Positions 63,599 to 64,000 of a DNA stretch of 64,000 nucleotides are shown here, piece by piece. The DNA is taken from the NCBI RefSeq assembly GCF_016861785.1, contig NZ_BOLS01000001.1, positions 248,001-312,000 on the forward strand, in the 5' to 3' direction. This stretch comes from Lacticaseibacillus mingshuiensis. Lineage in GTDB: Bacteria > Bacillota > Bacilli > Lactobacillales > Lactobacillaceae. The position numbers and the translations under genes are program-made. Below the pieces are notes generated by a model. That model did no database searches. It worked only from the letters and a program-made list of their open reading frames with translations, and had not been told where the DNA came from. Numbering within the stretch: position 1 is the first letter of the stretch; each line of letters begins with the position of its first letter.

Positions 63599-64000
63599 GC
63601 TTCATCCTCTTTTCAAAGTAACCTAAGATCTTCGACAGGCCGAATGTCAGGACAAAGTAGATGACCATGGCGACGATGATCGGCTGCACGCCTTTGTAAG
63701 TCGCGGTCTGCACCACTTTGAGCTGATAGATCAGGTCCGTGACCCCGATGATGGAAGCAATGGAGCTTTCCTTGATCAGGGAAATAAATTCATTGCCAAG
63801 CGCTGGCCAGATGTTCTTGAGGGCCTGCGGGAAAACGACACTCTGCATCGTTTGCTTTTGGGAAAGGCCCAATGAACGTGCGGCTTCGGTCTGGCCAACT
63901 GGAATGCTTTCGATCCCGGACCGGATGATCTCGGCCACATACGCACCGGAGTTCAGCGCAACGGCGATGATACCAGCAAGCAGCGCCGGAATATCAAGGA
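63579..64000 (-). CDS. Amino acid ABC transporter permease, C-terminal part (runs off the window)
   Basis: About 140 residues of a His/Glu/Gln/Arg/opine-type permease are visible; the frame stays open to the window edge, so the 5' end lies beyond it. The coupling motif [20 protein letters not shown] is followed by [20 protein letters not shown], and the sequence ahead of it ([20 protein letters not shown]) is also classic for this family. In many lactobacilli the same gene carries an N-terminal substrate-binding domain; that cannot be checked here. Confidence 0.9.
   Translation of the reverse strand, partial: LDIPALLAGIIAVALNSGAYVAEIIRSGIESIPVGQTEAARSLGLSQKQTMQSVVFPQALKNIWPALGNEFISLIKESSIASIIGVTDLIYQLKVVQTATYKGVQPIIVAMVIYFVLTFGLSKILGYFEKRMKHDEATH

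Overview
The window looks like a chromosomal segment from a GC-rich member of the Lactobacillaceae (Lacticaseibacillus or Schleiferilactobacillus type). The basis is protein similarity recalled from known families, strong GGAGG ribosome sites, CcpA, CtsR and LexA boxes of the low-GC Gram-positive type, and blocks of gene order typical of Firmicutes. I cannot name a species.

Layout. 0-16 kb is mostly minus-strand housekeeping: a cut-off YitT membrane protein, a TPR protein, HU (hup), der, rpsA, cmk, a LysM anchor protein, recQ with its helix-turn-helix partner, a divergent ferredoxin, ribU under an FMN riboswitch, the overlapping rluB-scpB-scpA-ribT operon, xerD, cvfB and a DUF441 membrane protein. 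16.6-19.4 kb carries the glycolytic genes pyk and pfkA. 19.5-29.6 kb holds dnaE, a small DUF2929 membrane protein, an unknown lipoprotein, a cytoplasmic 5'-nucleotidase-like phosphatase, DUF1836, a zinc-free form of ribosomal protein L32 and clpB with CtsR heptads. 30-34.1 kb is a plus-strand glycerol operon (glpK-glpO-glpF). 34.2-40.2 kb carries a LapA-like protein, an SDR enzyme, rnz, oatA and obgE. 40.5-44.4 kb has a YtrA-type GntR regulator with its ABC ATPase and membrane partner, a DUF898 protein and mupG. 44.6-48.2 kb is the fructose operon fruR-fruK-fruA. 48.3-53.4 kb has a DHA2 drug exporter, a GNAT, a SugE/Gdx-type SMR exporter, a candidate small RNA and uvrC with a LexA box.

53.6-62.4 kb is the most accessory-looking part. 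Two soluble PTS-like EIIB-EIIA proteins lack a membrane EIIC domain. They are followed by a LacI regulator, a sugar ABC importer without its own ATPase (its binding protein is broken by a one-base frameshift) and a GH42 beta-galactosidase. This resembles the galacto-oligosaccharide (gan) systems of Bacillus. The window ends in an amino-acid ABC transporter whose permease runs off the edge.

The most unusual signal is not a gene. At least two families of dispersed, highly structured intergenic repeats are present. Family A is a hairpin element of about 120 bp, with six near-full units at four loci, three of them in tandem. Family B is a multibranched element of about 205 bp with two copies. In both, the arms differ between copies by paired changes that keep the stems. 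One family A copy supplies the last codons and stop of the nucleotidase gene. I saw no tRNA, rRNA, CRISPR array, prophage or transposase gene.
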